A stretch of DNA of 37,369 nucleotides from Clostridia bacterium. Its GTDB lineage: Bacteria; Bacillota; Clostridia; Oscillospirales; CAG-272. Position numbers and translations under genes: made by a program. The DNA is taken from assembly GCA_017518975.1 (NCBI GenBank), contig JAFWTH010000158.1, forward strand, positions 1 through 37,369, written 5' to 3'. Below, in pieces: positions 7,400-16,152 of the stretch (its first letter is position 1; each line of letters begins with the position of its first letter). The notes under the pieces are model-generated. The model had not been told where the DNA came from. It saw only the letters and a list, made by a program, of their open reading frames with translations, and did no database searches.

Positions 7400-10171
7400 A
7401 TGAACAGATTTTTTTCTTTTCTTCTTGCCGTCGCATTTGTCTTCGGGGCCGCCGCGGCGATACCCGCAACCGCACAGAGCGCGTTTTCGGACGTAGGAGC
7501 AGACAGATGGAGCGCCTCGGATATCGCGTACGCGGTGGAAAAAGGGTATATGCAGGGCGTAGGCGAAGGCAGATTCGACCCGAGCGGCGTTCTGACCCGC
7601 GCGATGGTCGTCACCGTCCTGTGGCGCATGTCGGGCTCGCCCGCCGTCGTGTACAGGAAAACGTTTTCCGACGTAAATGAGAACGAATGGTTCGCTCTGC
7701 CCGTAATGTGGGCAAAGAACAGCGGCGTCGTAAAGGGAATGACGTCCTCGACTTTTGATCCCAAAGGTAAAATCACCCGCGAGCAGCTGGCGACGATGTT
7801 CTCCCGATATGCGTCGTATCTGAAATATGAAGTCACGCCGAACGGATCGATCGACGCTTATCCCGACGCGTCTTCCGTAAGCAGCTGGGCCTCGGACTCT
7901 CTCCTTTGGGCTGTCGGGGAAGGACTTATCACCGGAAGCCGCGAAGGGAACGAAACGTTTCTGCTGCCGCGCGGATACGCAACGCGCGAACAGTTCGCCG
8001 CCATTCTCGGGAGATTCGATCGGGCAAAAGGCGGTTTCTCTTACGTTCTCGAATACAATCATCCGGTTCTGATGACGTCGTATAAGGAAAAAGACTACCC
8101 GCTCGTCGAGGACGCAGACTTCTACGTTTCACCGAACGGAGATGACGGTGCGAATGGATCGAAAGAAACTCCGTTCGCCACGTTCGACCGCGCCGTCGAA
8201 GCAGTAAGATCGGTTCCGAAAACCGCTGAAAAAGGGTCGGTCGTCGTTGCGTTTTTCGCGGGGACGTATCCGCAGTCAATGCTTGAGATGACAGCCGAAG
8301 ATGCAGGAAGCGCCGACTGCCCGGTAGTCTACTGTTCATACGGAGACGGTGAAGTGCGTTTCGTCGGCGGCGTCACGGTCACCCCGGATGAATTCGTACC
8401 GCTTGACGACGGTGATCTCGCCTATATCCGCGAAAAATATGCGGACAAAGTGAAAAAAGCGGACCTGTCCGGGAAGCCGATGAGCGACGGACTCAGCCCG
8501 TCGAGCGAGACGTTCAACAGATCATACGGGCGGCTCGACGCGGGAAGGTATCCGAACCGCAATCCGGACGGAGAGGAATTGTACCTGGGACGCATGCTGA
8601 TGAGTCCCTCACTCGGAAAACTTGACGTCGGAATATTGAAGAGCCGTGTTTCGAAATATCATACGACCGACGGCATGCAGCTTATCGGATGCTTCGGTCA
8701 CGAATACTGGAAGACCATGTTCCCGGTTACCGGATACGACAAAGAAACCGGAATCATTTCATACGACGTGATCGGTCCGCAGTACGGTCTTGACGAGTAC
8801 GTTCCCGAAGTCTACTTCCTCAACGTATCGGAGGAGGTCGATTATTATAACGAATCGTGGGTCGACCCCGTCGGGAAGACGCTTTACGTTTATGAACCCT
8901 CGGACGAGGAATACGTCGTTTCCGCGACGGAATCGTTCGGTGTAATAAACGGAGCCGATCATATCAGGTTCGTCGGTCTAACCTTTGAAGGCTGCACGGG
9001 CGACGGTTTCAATATCACCGCGAACGACGTCGCGTTCGACCGCTGTACAATCCGCGGGATCGGAGGCAGAGCGGGCATCCGCTGCTACGGAGTCGATTTC
9101 CGTATGCAGGACTGCGAGTTCGCTTACACCGCGGGATGCGGGATGTGGTTCGACTCTGACCGTCCGGTCGAAGACCTCGTTCCCACGGGACCGTATATAG
9201 ACAATTGCCTTATTCACGACATGGGTCAGAAGTGGAAAAACCTTCAGAACCCCGGTATCCGCATCAAACGCGCCGTCGGCGCGGTCGTTTCACACTGTGA
9301 ACTGTATAACACGCCGTGTGCCGCCATCACTTTCGGATACTGCGCCGAGGGCGGAGAGGAACGCGCGATCGACTGCGTGTTCGAATACAACTACATCCAC
9401 GACGTGGATCAGGACGTCCTCGATATCGGGTGCATCTACACGGGACGCTCGTTCGTAAACCGCGACAATATTTTCCGCTTCAATCTCATCTCCGACATCC
9501 CGGGCGACGGCGGAAAATTCGCGATATACCTTGACGACGGTATGGCTGCTCAAAAGATCTACGGTAATATCTTCTACGATTTCACCGACACGGCGATAAT
9601 GCACTCGGGCGGTCAATACATGGACATTCACGACAACGTGTTCATCCAGACCAAACCCGTGCCGTCGTACACGGATTCGTACGGCGCGGTCGTCGCATGG
9701 GACAAGTACTACGGATTCGCATACGACGAGGAAGAGGCGAATCCTACGCCGTGGAACTCGGGAAACTTCCGGATACTCTATTCCACGCTGGCGAAAAGGC
9801 CGCTTCCAGACAACGGTCTTGCGCAGTATTACGACCTCTGGCACACCCGCTGGCCGGAGCTTTACGAGATAATAGACGACTACGACTGGACGACCTTCAC
9901 GGACGTAACGGGCGAGGAAAAGGGAGTCAACAACCCTAACTGTCCCGCTACGCCGGGCTTCTGCTCGATCTATAACAATTACGCGATAGGAAACTGCGAG
10001 AACAGGATCGGAGAAGCCGTCGAAAGATTCTCTCTGCGGTGTGAAAACAACCCGCGCCTGGGGCTTGACGAAAACCCGCTTTTCGTCAACCCGACGATCG
10101 GTGACTACCGGACGAGGGACGGCGTCGAGGGCATTATGAAAATACCATTTGATGAAATCGGTCGATATTAA
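7400..10171 (+). CDS. SLH-domain surface protein with parallel beta-helix domain (copy 1)
   Basis: Start ATG 7400 follows AAGGA nine bases upstream; a TTG six bases earlier would sit too close to it. The 923 residues comprise a signal peptide (1-25), three SLH repeats (about 28-75, 88-135, 153-207, each with an [IA]TREQ-type motif), and a right-handed beta-helix region from about 235. The latter opens with DADFYVSPNGDDGANGS, the usual start of DUF1565/PL6-like helices, and has PbH1-type turns around FEGCTGDGFNITANDVAFDR. The SLH repeats should tether it to the pyruvylated wall polysaccharide. The helix may bind or cleave acidic polysaccharides; I cannot identify catalytic residues. A close paralogue lies at 12259-14940; both end in EIGRY. 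Confidence 0.85.
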   Translation: MNRFFSFLLAVAFVFGAAAAIPATAQSAFSDVGADRWSASDIAYAVEKGYMQGVGEGRFDPSGVLTRAMVVTVLWRMSGSPAVVYRKTFSDVNENEWFALPVMWAKNSGVVKGMTSSTFDPKGKITREQLATMFSRYASYLKYEVTPNGSIDAYPDASSVSSWASDSLLWAVGEGLITGSREGNETFLLPRGYATREQFAAILGRFDRAKGGFSYVLEYNHPVLMTSYKEKDYPLVEDADFYVSPNGDDGANGSKETPFATFDRAVEAVRSVPKTAEKGSVVVAFFAGTYPQSMLEMTAEDAGSADCPVVYCSYGDGEVRFVGGVTVTPDEFVPLDDGDLAYIREKYADKVKKADLSGKPMSDGLSPSSETFNRSYGRLDAGRYPNRNPDGEELYLGRMLMSPSLGKLDVGILKSRVSKYHTTDGMQLIGCFGHEYWKTMFPVTGYDKETGIISYDVIGPQYGLDEYVPEVYFLNVSEEVDYYNESWVDPVGKTLYVYEPSDEEYVVSATESFGVINGADHIRFVGLTFEGCTGDGFNITANDVAFDRCTIRGIGGRAGIRCYGVDFRMQDCEFAYTAGCGMWFDSDRPVEDLVPTGPYIDNCLIHDMGQKWKNLQNPGIRIKRAVGAVVSHCELYNTPCAAITFGYCAEGGEERAIDCVFEYNYIHDVDQDVLDIGCIYTGRSFVNRDNIFRFNLISDIPGDGGKFAIYLDDGMAAQKIYGNIFYDFTDTAIMHSGGQYMDIHDNVFIQTKPVPSYTDSYGAVVAWDKYYGFAYDEEEANPTPWNSGNFRILYSTLAKRPLPDNGLAQYYDLWHTRWPELYEIIDDYDWTTFTDVTGEEKGVNNPNCPATPGFCSIYNNYAIGNCENRIGEAVERFSLRCENNPRLGLDENPLFVNPTIGDYRTRDGVEGIMKIPFDEIGRY

Positions 10172-10190
10172 AAAAAGACGGCATAAGCCA

Positions 10191-10420
10191 TCAATTCACG
10201 ACCCTCGTGACTTCTGTCACGGGGGTCAATTCATGCCCGTCGGGCAATTCATGATTTCGCGTCAGCGAAATCAATTCACGCTCCTGCGGCAAATATCGCT
10301 CCAATTAGAGGAGATGAATTGCGGCTGCGCCGCATGAATCGATCCCCGCGTTACCCGCGGGGATCGTGATTTGAGTGATTCGCCTTCATGAATTCTCGCT
10401 TTTCGGCGCGGTGCGCCGAA
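10191..10420. repeat. Array of seven hairpins separated by CAATTCAT / ATGAATTG linkers
   Basis: The space between two convergent genes is filled with stem-loops of unrelated sequence joined by one 8-base linker. Linkers CAATTCAY are at 10192, 10227, 10245 and 10272. In the right half they appear inverted, as ATGAATTG (10314) and ATGAATCG (10334), with decayed forms at 10366, 10375 and 10388. Hairpins: 10200-10227 (12 bp, one G-T pair), 10235-10245, 10253-10272 (8 bp), a central one closed by CTCCT/AGGAG (10281-10313), 10321-10333 (5 bp), 10341-10365 (10 bp) and 10402-10420 (8 bp). It may end transcription from both sides. It is not a CRISPR. See findings. Confidence 0.8.
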
Positions 10421-10427
10421 CGCTCCG

Positions 10428-12125
10428 CTATTTGATCTTCTCTTCAAGTTCCGCGATGCGCTTCTCAACGAACTCCGCGGCGGCTTCCACCGTCCCGGGT
10501 GTGAGAGGATTCGGTATCCCCGCCCTGTCGAGCGTTTCGAAATAACCGTACATTCCTCCCATCGAGCAGAGCTTCAGATAGTCGCCCCAGGCGTCGCCGC
10601 CCTCCGTCGCCTTGCGGTAGAGGGAGAACGCTCCCATCTGCGCCATCGCGTAATCGACGTAGTAGAAAGGATAGAGGAAAATGTGCTGTTTCTGCATCCA
10701 GAAACCGCCGCCCCCGAGGAATTCATTTCCGTCGTAGTCTCTCCACGGCATATATTTTTCCTCTATCTCGCGCCAGTATCTTCTCCAGTCCGACGGAGTC
10801 GAGCCGGGATTTTCATACACGCGGTGCTGAAACTCGTCGACAGACACGAGATAGGGGATCGTCTTGAACGCCTCCGAGAGGTGCGCGTAGCGGTACCTGT
10901 CGGCGCGGTCGCCGAAGAAGCTCTCCATATACGGATACGTGAACAGTTCCATAGTCATCGAGTGGATCTCGTTGATCTCGCTCGTTGAGAAGGAAAGATC
11001 CGTATGCGGTACCCTGCGTGAAGCATAATACGACTCGAACGCGTGCCCCGCCTCGTGAGTCAGTACGTCGATATCGGCGGAAGTCCCGTTGAAGTTTGAG
11101 AATATAAAAGGCGCTTTATATTCGGGGAGCATCGTGCAGTATCCGCCGAGATGCTTGTTCTCTCTCGTGACGAGATCGTAAAGACCGTACTCGGTCATGA
11201 AATCGAAGAATTCTCCGGTTTCCCGGGACAGATCCTCATACATAAGCCGCGCTTTTTCCGTCAGTTCCTCCGGCGTCCCCTGCGGGATCGCGTTGCCGTC
11301 CGGGAATACGAGCGATTCGTCGTAAAAACGAAGCTTGTCGATCCCGAGCCTTTCCGCCTGCTCGCGGAACAGGCGCTCGCAGACCGGAGTGACCGTCTCT
11401 CTGACCGTCTCGCGGAAACGCGCTACGTCGCCGGGACCGTAATCATATCTCTGCCTTGACAGATACGCGTATTCGATAAAGCTCTTGAATCCGAGCTTTT
11501 TCGCGATCTTTTCGCGCACCCTGATAAGTTTACCGTACAGCTCGTCGAGCCTCGGCGAGGCGTCCTCGTAAAGCTTTGCCCACGCCTCGAACGCCGCGCG
11601 GCGCTCTTCCCTGTCCGTCGACTGCATATGCTTCAGAAGACCGTAGAAGTTGCATTTTTCACCCATGAATTCCACGGAACAGGAGGCGGCGACTTTTGAG
11701 TATTCGCCCGTGAGTTTATTCTCCGCGATCGACGGAAGAATTATCGACGGTTTTATCAGTTTCGCCTGAACCTCGGCGTTCTTGAACATCAGAGATCCGT
11801 ATTTCTCCTCGAGCTTTTCGCGATACGGGGACTTGAGCATGGCCTCGGTTCCTTTTTTGAGGATCATCATGCTTTTGGGAAACTCGCGCTCAAAGAACTG
11901 ATACTCCCCGTCGTAAAACTCGTCTTTCATATTCATGTTATGACGGATCATGACAACGGTGTACGATGTGGCTATACCGTTCATTATCCGCTCCATCTCA
12001 ACGACGGCGCCGTCTGCCGCCTCGAAAGACGTGGCTGTTTTGAGCTTTTTGACCTGAGCGAGGTATTCTTTTTTGAACTTTGAAATATCGGGTCTTTCAT
12101 ATTTGATATCGGCAAATCTGATCAT
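10428..12125 (-). CDS. M3-family oligoendopeptidase
   Basis: A cytoplasmic zinc peptidase of 565 residues, the usual length for M3-family oligoendopeptidases outside the classical PepF branch. The zinc motif is intact: His357-Glu-Ala-Gly-His361 in LTHEAGHAFESYYA, with downstream acidic residues in TSEINEIHSMTMELF for the third ligand. Such enzymes cut short peptides (roughly 5-20 residues) in the cytoplasm. No signal peptide is seen. ATG 12125 follows a G-rich ribosome site, and the gene has its own promoter divergent from the second SLH/beta-helix gene. A second M3 protein at 26016-27821 is only distantly similar and has a changed zinc motif. Confidence 0.92.
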   Translation of the reverse strand: MIRFADIKYERPDISKFKKEYLAQVKKLKTATSFEAADGAVVEMERIMNGIATSYTVVMIRHNMNMKDEFYDGEYQFFEREFPKSMMILKKGTEAMLKSPYREKLEEKYGSLMFKNAEVQAKLIKPSIILPSIAENKLTGEYSKVAASCSVEFMGEKCNFYGLLKHMQSTDREERRAAFEAWAKLYEDASPRLDELYGKLIRVREKIAKKLGFKSFIEYAYLSRQRYDYGPGDVARFRETVRETVTPVCERLFREQAERLGIDKLRFYDESLVFPDGNAIPQGTPEELTEKARLMYEDLSRETGEFFDFMTEYGLYDLVTRENKHLGGYCTMLPEYKAPFIFSNFNGTSADIDVLTHEAGHAFESYYASRRVPHTDLSFSTSEINEIHSMTMELFTYPYMESFFGDRADRYRYAHLSEAFKTIPYLVSVDEFQHRVYENPGSTPSDWRRYWREIEEKYMPWRDYDGNEFLGGGGFWMQKQHIFLYPFYYVDYAMAQMGAFSLYRKATEGGDAWGDYLKLCSMGGMYGYFETLDRAGIPNPLTPGTVEAAAEFVEKRIAELEEKIK

Positions 12126-12152
12126 TGCTCTATTCCCCCCCTTTGCGTTTTA

Positions 12153-12181
12153 AGTATACCATATTCTCAGATCTTTGGCAA
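12153..12181 (-). promoter_or_regulatory. Sigma-A promoter of the M3 oligoendopeptidase gene
   Basis: Minus strand TTGCCA (12181-12176), 17-base spacer, TATACT (12158-12153). Confidence 0.7.
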
Positions 12182-12193
12182 CGGACTGCCCAC

Positions 12194-12222
12194 TTGAAAA
12201 CGAAACGCCGCTGTAGTATAAT
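12194..12222 (+). promoter_or_regulatory. Sigma-A promoter of the second SLH/beta-helix gene
   Basis: TTGAAA (12194-12199), 17-base spacer, TATAAT (12217-12222). Its -35 lies 12 bases from that of the divergent peptidase promoter. Confidence 0.75.
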
Positions 12223-12258
12223 TAATCCCAACAATAGAATTCTTAAACGGAGATGAAT

Positions 12259-14940
12259 ATGAAAAAAGTATTATCGCTCATTCTCGCCGCGATCGTTGCC
12301 GCGGGTATTATCACGGCTCTCCCGGCCGACGCGAAAGACGCGGAGTTTTCGGACGTTGACACGTCAAGGTGGAGTTACGGCTCGATCAACTACGCCGTGA
12401 GAGAGGAATATATGAACGGCGTGGGCGGCGGAAAGTTCAACCCCGGGGGTTTTTTGACCCGCGCAATGGTGGCGACCGTTCTCTGGAGAAGAGAGGGTTC
12501 CCCCGCTCCGACCTCTCCGAGCGGCTTTTCCGACGTTCCGGCGGGCGAGTGGTACACGGACGCCGTCGCGTGGGCGAAAGAGACGGGAGTCGTCAACGGC
12601 GTCAGTGAAAAACTATTCAGCCCGAACGGTCTCATAACGCGCGAACAGCTTGCGACCATGCTGTTCAGATTTTCGTCCTCCGCTCCGGTTTCGGTTCCCG
12701 AAAGAGCCGATCTTTCACCTTTTACGGACGGGGATTCGCTATCCGCCTGGGCGCGCGATGCGCTCGAATGGGCGGTGCAGGCGGAACTCATAAAAGGAAC
12801 GGACGGCAACCGCCTCGCTCCCCGGGGCAACGCCACACGTGAACAGTTCGCGGCCATAATCGAAAGATACGATAATTCTTTCAAGCTTGCTTTCAGAGAA
12901 CCCGTTCTCCGTTCTCACTATACCGAAAAAGATTATCCGCTCGTAAAGGACGCAGATTTTTACGTCTCGACGACGGGGTCCGACGGGAACGACGGCTCAT
13001 TCGATCACCCGTTCAAAACGTTCGGAAGAGCGGTCGAAGCGGTGCGCGGCGTCGAAAAGACGCCGGAAAAGGGCGGGATCACCGTTGCTTTCAAGGCAGG
13101 AAATTACGGACCTCTTGAGATTACTCTGACCGCAGAGGACTCCGGCACCGCGGAGTGCCCGATCACTTACTGCAAGTACGGAGACGGCGACGTCACGTTC
13201 GACAACGGGTTTGAGGTCTCCCTTTCCGAGTTCACCCCGATCGACGGGAACGACGCCGCGCTTTTCCGCGAGAAATTCGCGTCAAAGATCAAAAAAGCGG
13301 ATATCTCCGACCGTCTTGCGGAGGATGAATACGACTATTCCTACGTACTGACTTCAACCGACCGTTTCTTCGATCCGGCGAGATATCCGAATAAATACCC
13401 CGACAATTCCGAACAGCTTCTCAGGAACGTGGGCGTCAAGGTCGACGACAGTTCGATCAGGATCACGAACCGTCTTCTGCTCGGCAGAATGAAAGACTAT
13501 CACACCTACGATAATTTGAGATTTGCAGGCACCTTCGCGCACACCTGGTTCTACGGGATCCTCGATCTCGAATCATACGATCCCGCGACCGCGATCGCCG
13601 TATTCCGCGACGTCGACCGACTCACCTACGGGATAAGCGCGGATCACGTTTACGGTTTCGAGGCCGCAGTGATCGGCGCGTCGGAGGAACTCGATCAGTA
13701 CGGCGAATACTGGATCGACCGCGACACGCGCACGCTTTACGTTTACGACCCGCAGTCCGATTTCAACATGGCGGCGCGCGGAACGTTCTTTGATATTGAA
13801 AAAGCGGCGTATATATCCTTCGTCGGGCTGGACTTCAAAAATACCAAGGGCGGTTTCGCGTTTATCGACGGACACGATATCACTCTCGACCGCTGTTCGG
13901 TCATCGGAGCCGCGGACAACCTATTCTCCGTTCCGAACGCCGGCATATACAATTTCAGGCTCACGAACTCGGAATTCGGTCTGCTCGGAGCGGGCGTCGG
14001 GCGCCTGGACGACTCGTATCCACGCGCGAACAACGGAGACTTTACAAGCTGCGGGATAGTCATCGACAACAATTATATCCACGATTTCGCTATGATAAAT
14101 ACAGACGCCGGGATCAGACTGTTCCAGACGACGGGGGCTTCCGTCACGCACAACGTATTCGAGCGCGGAGGACGGTGCGGGATCGAGCTCTGGGGGTCGT
14201 CGTGCGTCACGATCGAGTACAACGTGTTCGACAGGATGATGATGAACTCGACTGACGGCGGATGTATCTACGACAATCAGGGAGTCGACAGACGGGATAT
14301 CGTGATCCGCTATAACGTGATCATGAATATGCCTCTGACGAGCATGGGAGAATACGGTATTTATCTCGACCAGAACCAGTGCGGCGTGCAGATCGTCTCG
14401 AACCTGTTTTACAACGCGGGAGCAAACGCGGTCCTCGTCGGATGCGGACGCGACAACCTGATACGCGACAACGCGATCGTCGCGACCGTCGAGTACAGGA
14501 GCGGAGTCAACCTCATGGACAGCGCTACGGTCCAGGGCGAGGAAGATCTTCACGACGACGAAAGATACTACAACGAGTGGAAAGCCGTTCTGGGACAGCT
14601 CTCGGATCCGGATTCACCGAGAACGAAGGTATTCCGCGAGAGGTGGCCCGATATATTCAACGTCACGCTCGACCTTTCGGATCTTTCCGATCCGAACTGT
14701 TGTCTTGCGACAAACAACACGGTGACAGGCAACCGCTATTTCGACTTTAACGGCGAGCGCGGGACCGATACGATGAACAGATTCGGACAGTATTCCGCCG
14801 CGGTGTCGACGATACGGGACAACGAGTACTACACTACCGCGGACAATCCCCTGTTCGTCAATCCGTCGGTCGGAGACTACAGGGTCAAAGACGGGACCGG
14901 CTTCCCGGACTTTCATTTTGAGGAAATCGGAAGATATTAA
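12259..14940 (+). CDS. SLH-domain surface protein with parallel beta-helix domain (copy 2)
   Basis: ATG 12259 is preferred over ATG 12253 because GGAG (12249-12252) then has a six-base spacing. The 893-residue product has a signal peptide, three SLH repeats (about 30-78, 89-138, 154-206; FSDVDTSRWSYGS, FSDVPAGEWYTDA, ATREQFAAIIERYDN), and from about residue 226 a beta-helix domain opening with DADFYVSTTGSDGNDGS. It matches the protein at 7400-10171 throughout: the same YPLV-DADFYV junction, GGFAFIDGHDITLDRCSV-type helix turns, the NPLFVNP-VGDYR block and the EIGRY end. Probably a wall-anchored polysaccharide-binding protein or lyase; catalytic residues are not identified. Confidence 0.85.
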   Translation: MKKVLSLILAAIVAAGIITALPADAKDAEFSDVDTSRWSYGSINYAVREEYMNGVGGGKFNPGGFLTRAMVATVLWRREGSPAPTSPSGFSDVPAGEWYTDAVAWAKETGVVNGVSEKLFSPNGLITREQLATMLFRFSSSAPVSVPERADLSPFTDGDSLSAWARDALEWAVQAELIKGTDGNRLAPRGNATREQFAAIIERYDNSFKLAFREPVLRSHYTEKDYPLVKDADFYVSTTGSDGNDGSFDHPFKTFGRAVEAVRGVEKTPEKGGITVAFKAGNYGPLEITLTAEDSGTAECPITYCKYGDGDVTFDNGFEVSLSEFTPIDGNDAALFREKFASKIKKADISDRLAEDEYDYSYVLTSTDRFFDPARYPNKYPDNSEQLLRNVGVKVDDSSIRITNRLLLGRMKDYHTYDNLRFAGTFAHTWFYGILDLESYDPATAIAVFRDVDRLTYGISADHVYGFEAAVIGASEELDQYGEYWIDRDTRTLYVYDPQSDFNMAARGTFFDIEKAAYISFVGLDFKNTKGGFAFIDGHDITLDRCSVIGAADNLFSVPNAGIYNFRLTNSEFGLLGAGVGRLDDSYPRANNGDFTSCGIVIDNNYIHDFAMINTDAGIRLFQTTGASVTHNVFERGGRCGIELWGSSCVTIEYNVFDRMMMNSTDGGCIYDNQGVDRRDIVIRYNVIMNMPLTSMGEYGIYLDQNQCGVQIVSNLFYNAGANAVLVGCGRDNLIRDNAIVATVEYRSGVNLMDSATVQGEEDLHDDERYYNEWKAVLGQLSDPDSPRTKVFRERWPDIFNVTLDLSDLSDPNCCLATNNTVTGNRYFDFNGERGTDTMNRFGQYSAAVSTIRDNEYYTTADNPLFVNPSVGDYRVKDGTGFPDFHFEEIGRY

Positions 14941-14949
14941 GAACAGTTT

Positions 14950-14983
14950 GGGGGACGGCCTCTTAAAGCCGTCCCCCTTTTTT
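14950..14983. terminator. Intrinsic terminator between convergent genes
   Basis: GGGGGACGGC (14950-14959) and GCCGTCCCCC (14968-14977) form a 10-bp stem with an eight-base loop, followed by six T. It ends the second SLH/beta-helix gene; the minus-strand phosphatase gene stops at 14982. Confidence 0.85.
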
Positions 14984-16034
14984 ATTCGAGTAAAAAGTCT
15001 CTGAGTTCCCGGAGCGCAGACCCGGGGATCCCGAGATCGAGAACAAACGCCTCGATCCGCTCGGAATACGTCGCGGCAAACGGATAGCGTTTCCCGAGAG
15101 ATTCAAGCATCGCCTCGAAATCCTTCTTGGTAAACCAGTTCTCAAACTCTTCGGGAGAGAGCGACAGCGCGGTGACATAATAGTCAAGGAGAATATCACG
15201 GTCGCTCATACCCAGGATCCCCTCGAGAAACGCGATCGCCGTGCCGGTACGGTCCGCTCCCGCCGCGCAGTGAATGAAAAAAGGGTAGACCGAGAGATCG
15301 AGGATCGTCTCAAGATATTCTCTGAGATACTCTTTCTGCTTACCTTCGAGCGCGTCGGTATAGTCGAAACTGTTGATATGGATCTTCCTGACGCCCTCGC
15401 TTACGTTGTAGTCTTCGGAGTCTCCGCAGAGGTCGATAACGGTCCGCACGCCAAGATCTCCGAAAAAGTGTTCCGCTCCTTCTCGGGTCAACCCGATCCG
15501 TCTTCCGTATTCTATGCGGAAGTCCGGAGCCTGACCTCGAAAAACGAGTCCCTGCTTCACTCTTCTTCCGCACCCCGTAACGTATCCGCCTATATCGCGC
15601 ACATTCTCCATTTCGGGGACGTAAAGAAAACGCGGCTCGTCCCGGTTCGTTAGAAAACTGCGGATCTCCGATAATTCATCGACGCAGGAGACGCGCCAAA
15701 AATATTCCTTCCCCGGTTTGAGATTGAAAAGAGATACCTTTACGACTCCGTCGGAAACCGAGGGATCCGTTCGCAAAAGCGGGACCGGGTCGCTCAGATC
15801 AAAGCTCTCGGAAACCGTAAGAACGGCTTCGTCCGGATCAAGGCATATGAACGACGCCGCGACGGGCGCAGGACGCGACATAAAGTCATACGGTTCGTTC
15901 TCCTTTGTAAAGCCGAAATCTTCTCCGCGGTCGTATGAAAGCGTCCCTTCGTCGAAAAGGCGTATAAAGTCCCTCTGCCCGAACGTCAGGAGCGAAACGG
16001 CCGCTCCGTCCTCCGGTGAGATCAGTCTGATCAT
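14982..16034 (-). CDS. Tyrosine-protein phosphatase-like protein with Fn3-like N-terminus
   Basis: The 350-residue protein has the Cys-X5-Arg loop HCAAGADRTGT (around residue 255) and the upstream VRDIGGYVTGCGRRVKQG, the hallmark of the bacterial tyrosine/dual-specificity phosphatase family that resembles Mycobacterium PtpB (Y_phosphatase3). About 110 residues at the N-terminus look like an Fn3-type beta sandwich (VSLFNLKPGKEYFWRVSCVD). There is no signal peptide, so it probably acts in the cytoplasm on phosphoproteins or phosphoinositide-like substrates; the substrate is unknown. ATG 16034 follows GGAGG by seven bases. Its promoter is divergent from the SDR gene. Confidence 0.85.
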   Translation of the reverse strand: MIRLISPEDGAAVSLLTFGQRDFIRLFDEGTLSYDRGEDFGFTKENEPYDFMSRPAPVAASFICLDPDEAVLTVSESFDLSDPVPLLRTDPSVSDGVVKVSLFNLKPGKEYFWRVSCVDELSEIRSFLTNRDEPRFLYVPEMENVRDIGGYVTGCGRRVKQGLVFRGQAPDFRIEYGRRIGLTREGAEHFFGDLGVRTVIDLCGDSEDYNVSEGVRKIHINSFDYTDALEGKQKEYLREYLETILDLSVYPFFIHCAAGADRTGTAIAFLEGILGMSDRDILLDYYVTALSLSPEEFENWFTKKDFEAMLESLGKRYPFAATYSERIEAFVLDLGIPGSALRELRDFLLE

Positions 16035-16065
16035 TCAAGTCCTCCGTTCTTCGTTTTTCACCGTA

Positions 16066-16095
16066 AGTATACCATCCCGGGCCGAAAACTGTCAA
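16066..16095 (-). promoter_or_regulatory. Sigma-A promoter of the phosphatase gene
   Basis: Minus strand TTGACA (16095-16090), 18-base spacer, TATACT (16071-16066). Confidence 0.7.
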
Positions 16096-16105
16096 TAAAC
16101 GACCG

Positions 16106-16134
16106 TTGCATATTTGCGGGATTTGAGGTATCAT
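16106..16134 (+). promoter_or_regulatory. Sigma-A promoter of the SDR gene
   Basis: TTGCAT (16106-16111), 17-base spacer, TATCAT (16129-16134). The ATG at 16153 lies 19 bases downstream, so the leader is very short. Confidence 0.6.
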
Positions 16135-16152
16135 TTATCCGAGGTGATCTTT

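Noticed and set aside
5071..7836. A 921-codon open frame on the minus strand across the FeoB gene
   Set aside because: It is the antisense shadow of feoB and the start of the SLH gene; the product is Arg/Asp-rich without any recognised domain, and feoB is certain.
7986..8000. GAAC/GTTC pairs such as CGAACAGTTCG in SLH coding regions as LexA boxes
   Set aside because: The spacing is one base instead of four, and the sequence encodes the recurrent Arg-Glu-Gln-Phe of SLH motifs.
10191..10420. CRISPR array
   Set aside because: The repeated part is only 8 bases and the intervening parts are self-complementary hairpins of varied length; no cas genes are present.
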